5,282 nucleotides of DNA, from assembly GCA_002451435.1 (NCBI GenBank), contig DKCF01000068.1:3376-8657 (forward strand), in the 5' to 3' direction. This DNA comes from Bifidobacterium sp. UBA6881. GTDB taxonomy: Bacteria > Actinomycetota > Actinomycetes > Actinomycetales > Bifidobacteriaceae. Shown here piece after piece: positions 4,202-5,282 of the stretch. The position numbers and the translations under genes are program-made. How positions within the stretch are numbered: the first letter of the stretch is position 1; the number at the start of each line of letters is the position of its first letter. The notes under the pieces were generated by a model. That model made no database searches and was not told where the DNA came from. It saw nothing but the letters and a program-made list of their open reading frames with translations.

Positions 4202-5236
4202 ATGATTAACGACAAGGCAATCCTCGTTGGTGTTGATGGTTCCCACGCCAGCTACAAGGCCACGTGGTGGGCAGCGAATTACGCGAAGCACGCGGGACTG
4301 ACGCTGCAGATCGTCTGTGCGTACTCGCTGCCGAGTTACGCCGCGGTTTCGTTTGATGCGACCTACACCGCCATGGGCGACGACAACGCGGCGCATACCG
4401 ACGCCCAGGAGATTCTGTCGAAGGCCAAGGCGATCGCGGACGAGCAGGGCGTCGAGGCGGCCACGCTGATCGTCACCGGGGATCCGGCGTCGGTGTTCGT
4501 GGAATTGTCCCGCAACTACAATCTCATCGTCATCGGCAACCGCGGCAAGGGTGGTCTGGCCGAACGTCTGCTGGGCACGACCAGCTCCAGCCTTCCGGCA
4601 TACGCGTACTGCCCGATCGTGGTGGTTCCGTACACCGACGATGACGGCAACCTGATGCATCTGAACAACACCATCACCAAGGTGGCCGTGGGCTCCGACG
4701 AATCCAAGTGGGGCCTGAAGGCATTGCAGATCGCGGCCGACTTCGCCGACGCCTGGGGAGCCGAGCTGGACGTCATCTCCGCGGCTCCGAACATCAAGGG
4801 CTCCGAGGACGAGGGCGTGATGGCCTCCTTCCAGGACGACCTCGACGTGCGCATCAAGCCGCTTGAGGAATCCCACCCCGATCTGAAGATCAACAAGCAG
4901 GTGGTGCCCGGTTCCGCGGTCGGCGCATTGACCAAGGCCAGCTATGACCATGATGTCGTCGTGGTCGGTTCCCGCGGTCGCGGCGGCTTCACCGGCCTGT
5001 TGCTGGGCTCGACCAGCCAGGGGCTGCTCCAGCACGCCGTGGGCCCGGTCTATGTGGTGCCGCGCAAGTACGTGGAGGCGGCCGAAAGCCGTCTTGACAC
5101 CGTTCCGGGTTCGCCGGCCGAGGTCAAGCCGAAGGCCCTTGACGAGATCAAGGGCGTCGAGGAGGTGCCGGTCGCCAAGGCCGCGCCCGATGTCGCCGAG
5201 GCCATCGAGACCAAGATCGATCCCAAGCGTCAGTGA
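4202..5236 (+). CDS. Universal stress protein with two tandem UspA domains
   Basis: This 344-residue cytosolic protein contains two Usp domains. Domain 1 covers about 4-144: strand AILVGVDGS (6-14) and ATP-loop motif G-x2-G-x9-G-T at G112, G115 and G125. Domain 2 covers about 157-288: VAVGSDES (161-168) and the same motif at G256, G259 and G269-S270. Both loops are intact, so both domains probably bind ATP, as the tandem actinobacterial Usp proteins do. Such proteins are linked to survival under starvation, low oxygen or other stress, but the biochemical role is usually unclear. A charged 55-residue tail (290-344), rich in Glu, Lys, Ala, Val and Pro and ending DPKRQ, lies beyond the second domain and matches no fold I know. 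The start is fixed by AAGGAGGT five bases upstream. The gene is flanked by terminators on both sides and looks monocistronic. Confidence 0.95.
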   Translation: MINDKAILVGVDGSHASYKATWWAANYAKHAGLTLQIVCAYSLPSYAAVSFDATYTAMGDDNAAHTDAQEILSKAKAIADEQGVEAATLIVTGDPASVFVELSRNYNLIVIGNRGKGGLAERLLGTTSSSLPAYAYCPIVVVPYTDDDGNLMHLNNTITKVAVGSDESKWGLKALQIAADFADAWGAELDVISAAPNIKGSEDEGVMASFQDDLDVRIKPLEESHPDLKINKQVVPGSAVGALTKASYDHDVVVVGSRGRGGFTGLLLGSTSQGLLQHAVGPVYVVPRKYVEAAESRLDTVPGSPAEVKPKALDEIKGVEEVPVAKAAPDVAEAIETKIDPKRQ

Positions 5237-5245
5237 CATCGTCTC

Positions 5246-5282
5246 GAATGACCGCGGATGGGGAAACGATTCGCGGCCATTC
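5246..5282 (+). terminator. Probable terminator of the stress-protein gene (cut by the window end)
   Basis: Bases 5246-5259 and 5269-5282 can form a 14-bp stem with one A.C mismatch and one G.U pair around a 9-nt loop (GGGGAAACG). It begins 9 bases after the stop codon. The T-run that would confirm an intrinsic terminator would lie beyond the window, so the call rests on the stem and its position. Confidence 0.65.

Noticed and set aside
4187..5239. Long - strand open frame (350 codons) opposite the universal stress protein
   Set aside because: It mirrors the stress-protein gene almost exactly and gives a repetitive Gly/Leu/Asp/His-rich product, typical of a codon-bias shadow.

Overview
The window is high-GC actinobacterial DNA, most likely from a Bifidobacterium. 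That placement rests on the actinobacterial-type phosphoserine aminotransferase, the SenX3-like kinase end, the DUF2530-type protein beside serC, and the style of the secreted CHAP and NlpC/P60 proteins. It is an inference from remembered family features, not from a search. The region looks chromosomal: I see no transposase, phage gene, CRISPR array, tRNA or rRNA.

Layout. (1) Bases 1-345, + strand: the 3' end of a sensor histidine kinase, holding only the ATP-binding domain. (2) Bases 360-418: a long hairpin between convergent genes, best placed to terminate the leftward unit. (3) Bases 467-1883, - strand: a probable two-gene operon of serC followed 19 nt later by a small two-helix membrane protein. 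(4) Bases 1884-2249: a 366-bp divergent intergenic region with several inverted repeats and a direct-repeat element that could be a response-regulator site. (5) Bases 2250-3185, +: a CHAP-domain cell-wall hydrolase with a long N-terminal segment before its membrane helix, closed by a strong terminator. (6) Bases 3260-4033, +: a secreted NlpC/P60 endopeptidase starting just after that terminator with no clear ribosome binding site, itself closed by a strong terminator. (7) Bases 4202-5236, +: a tandem-domain universal stress protein with a strong Shine-Dalgarno, followed by a hairpin that reaches the window end.

Functionally, the two exported cysteine hydrolases probably cooperate in peptidoglycan remodelling during growth or daughter-cell separation. 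They come from two different families and are separated by a terminator, so they are probably transcribed separately. serC supplies serine and the other leftward gene is of unknown function. The stress protein appears to be an independent single-gene unit. I did not find an obviously new system. The points most worth following up are the operator and leader structures before the CHAP gene, the probable leaderless start of the NlpC/P60 gene, and the unusual residues around the NlpC/P60 active site.
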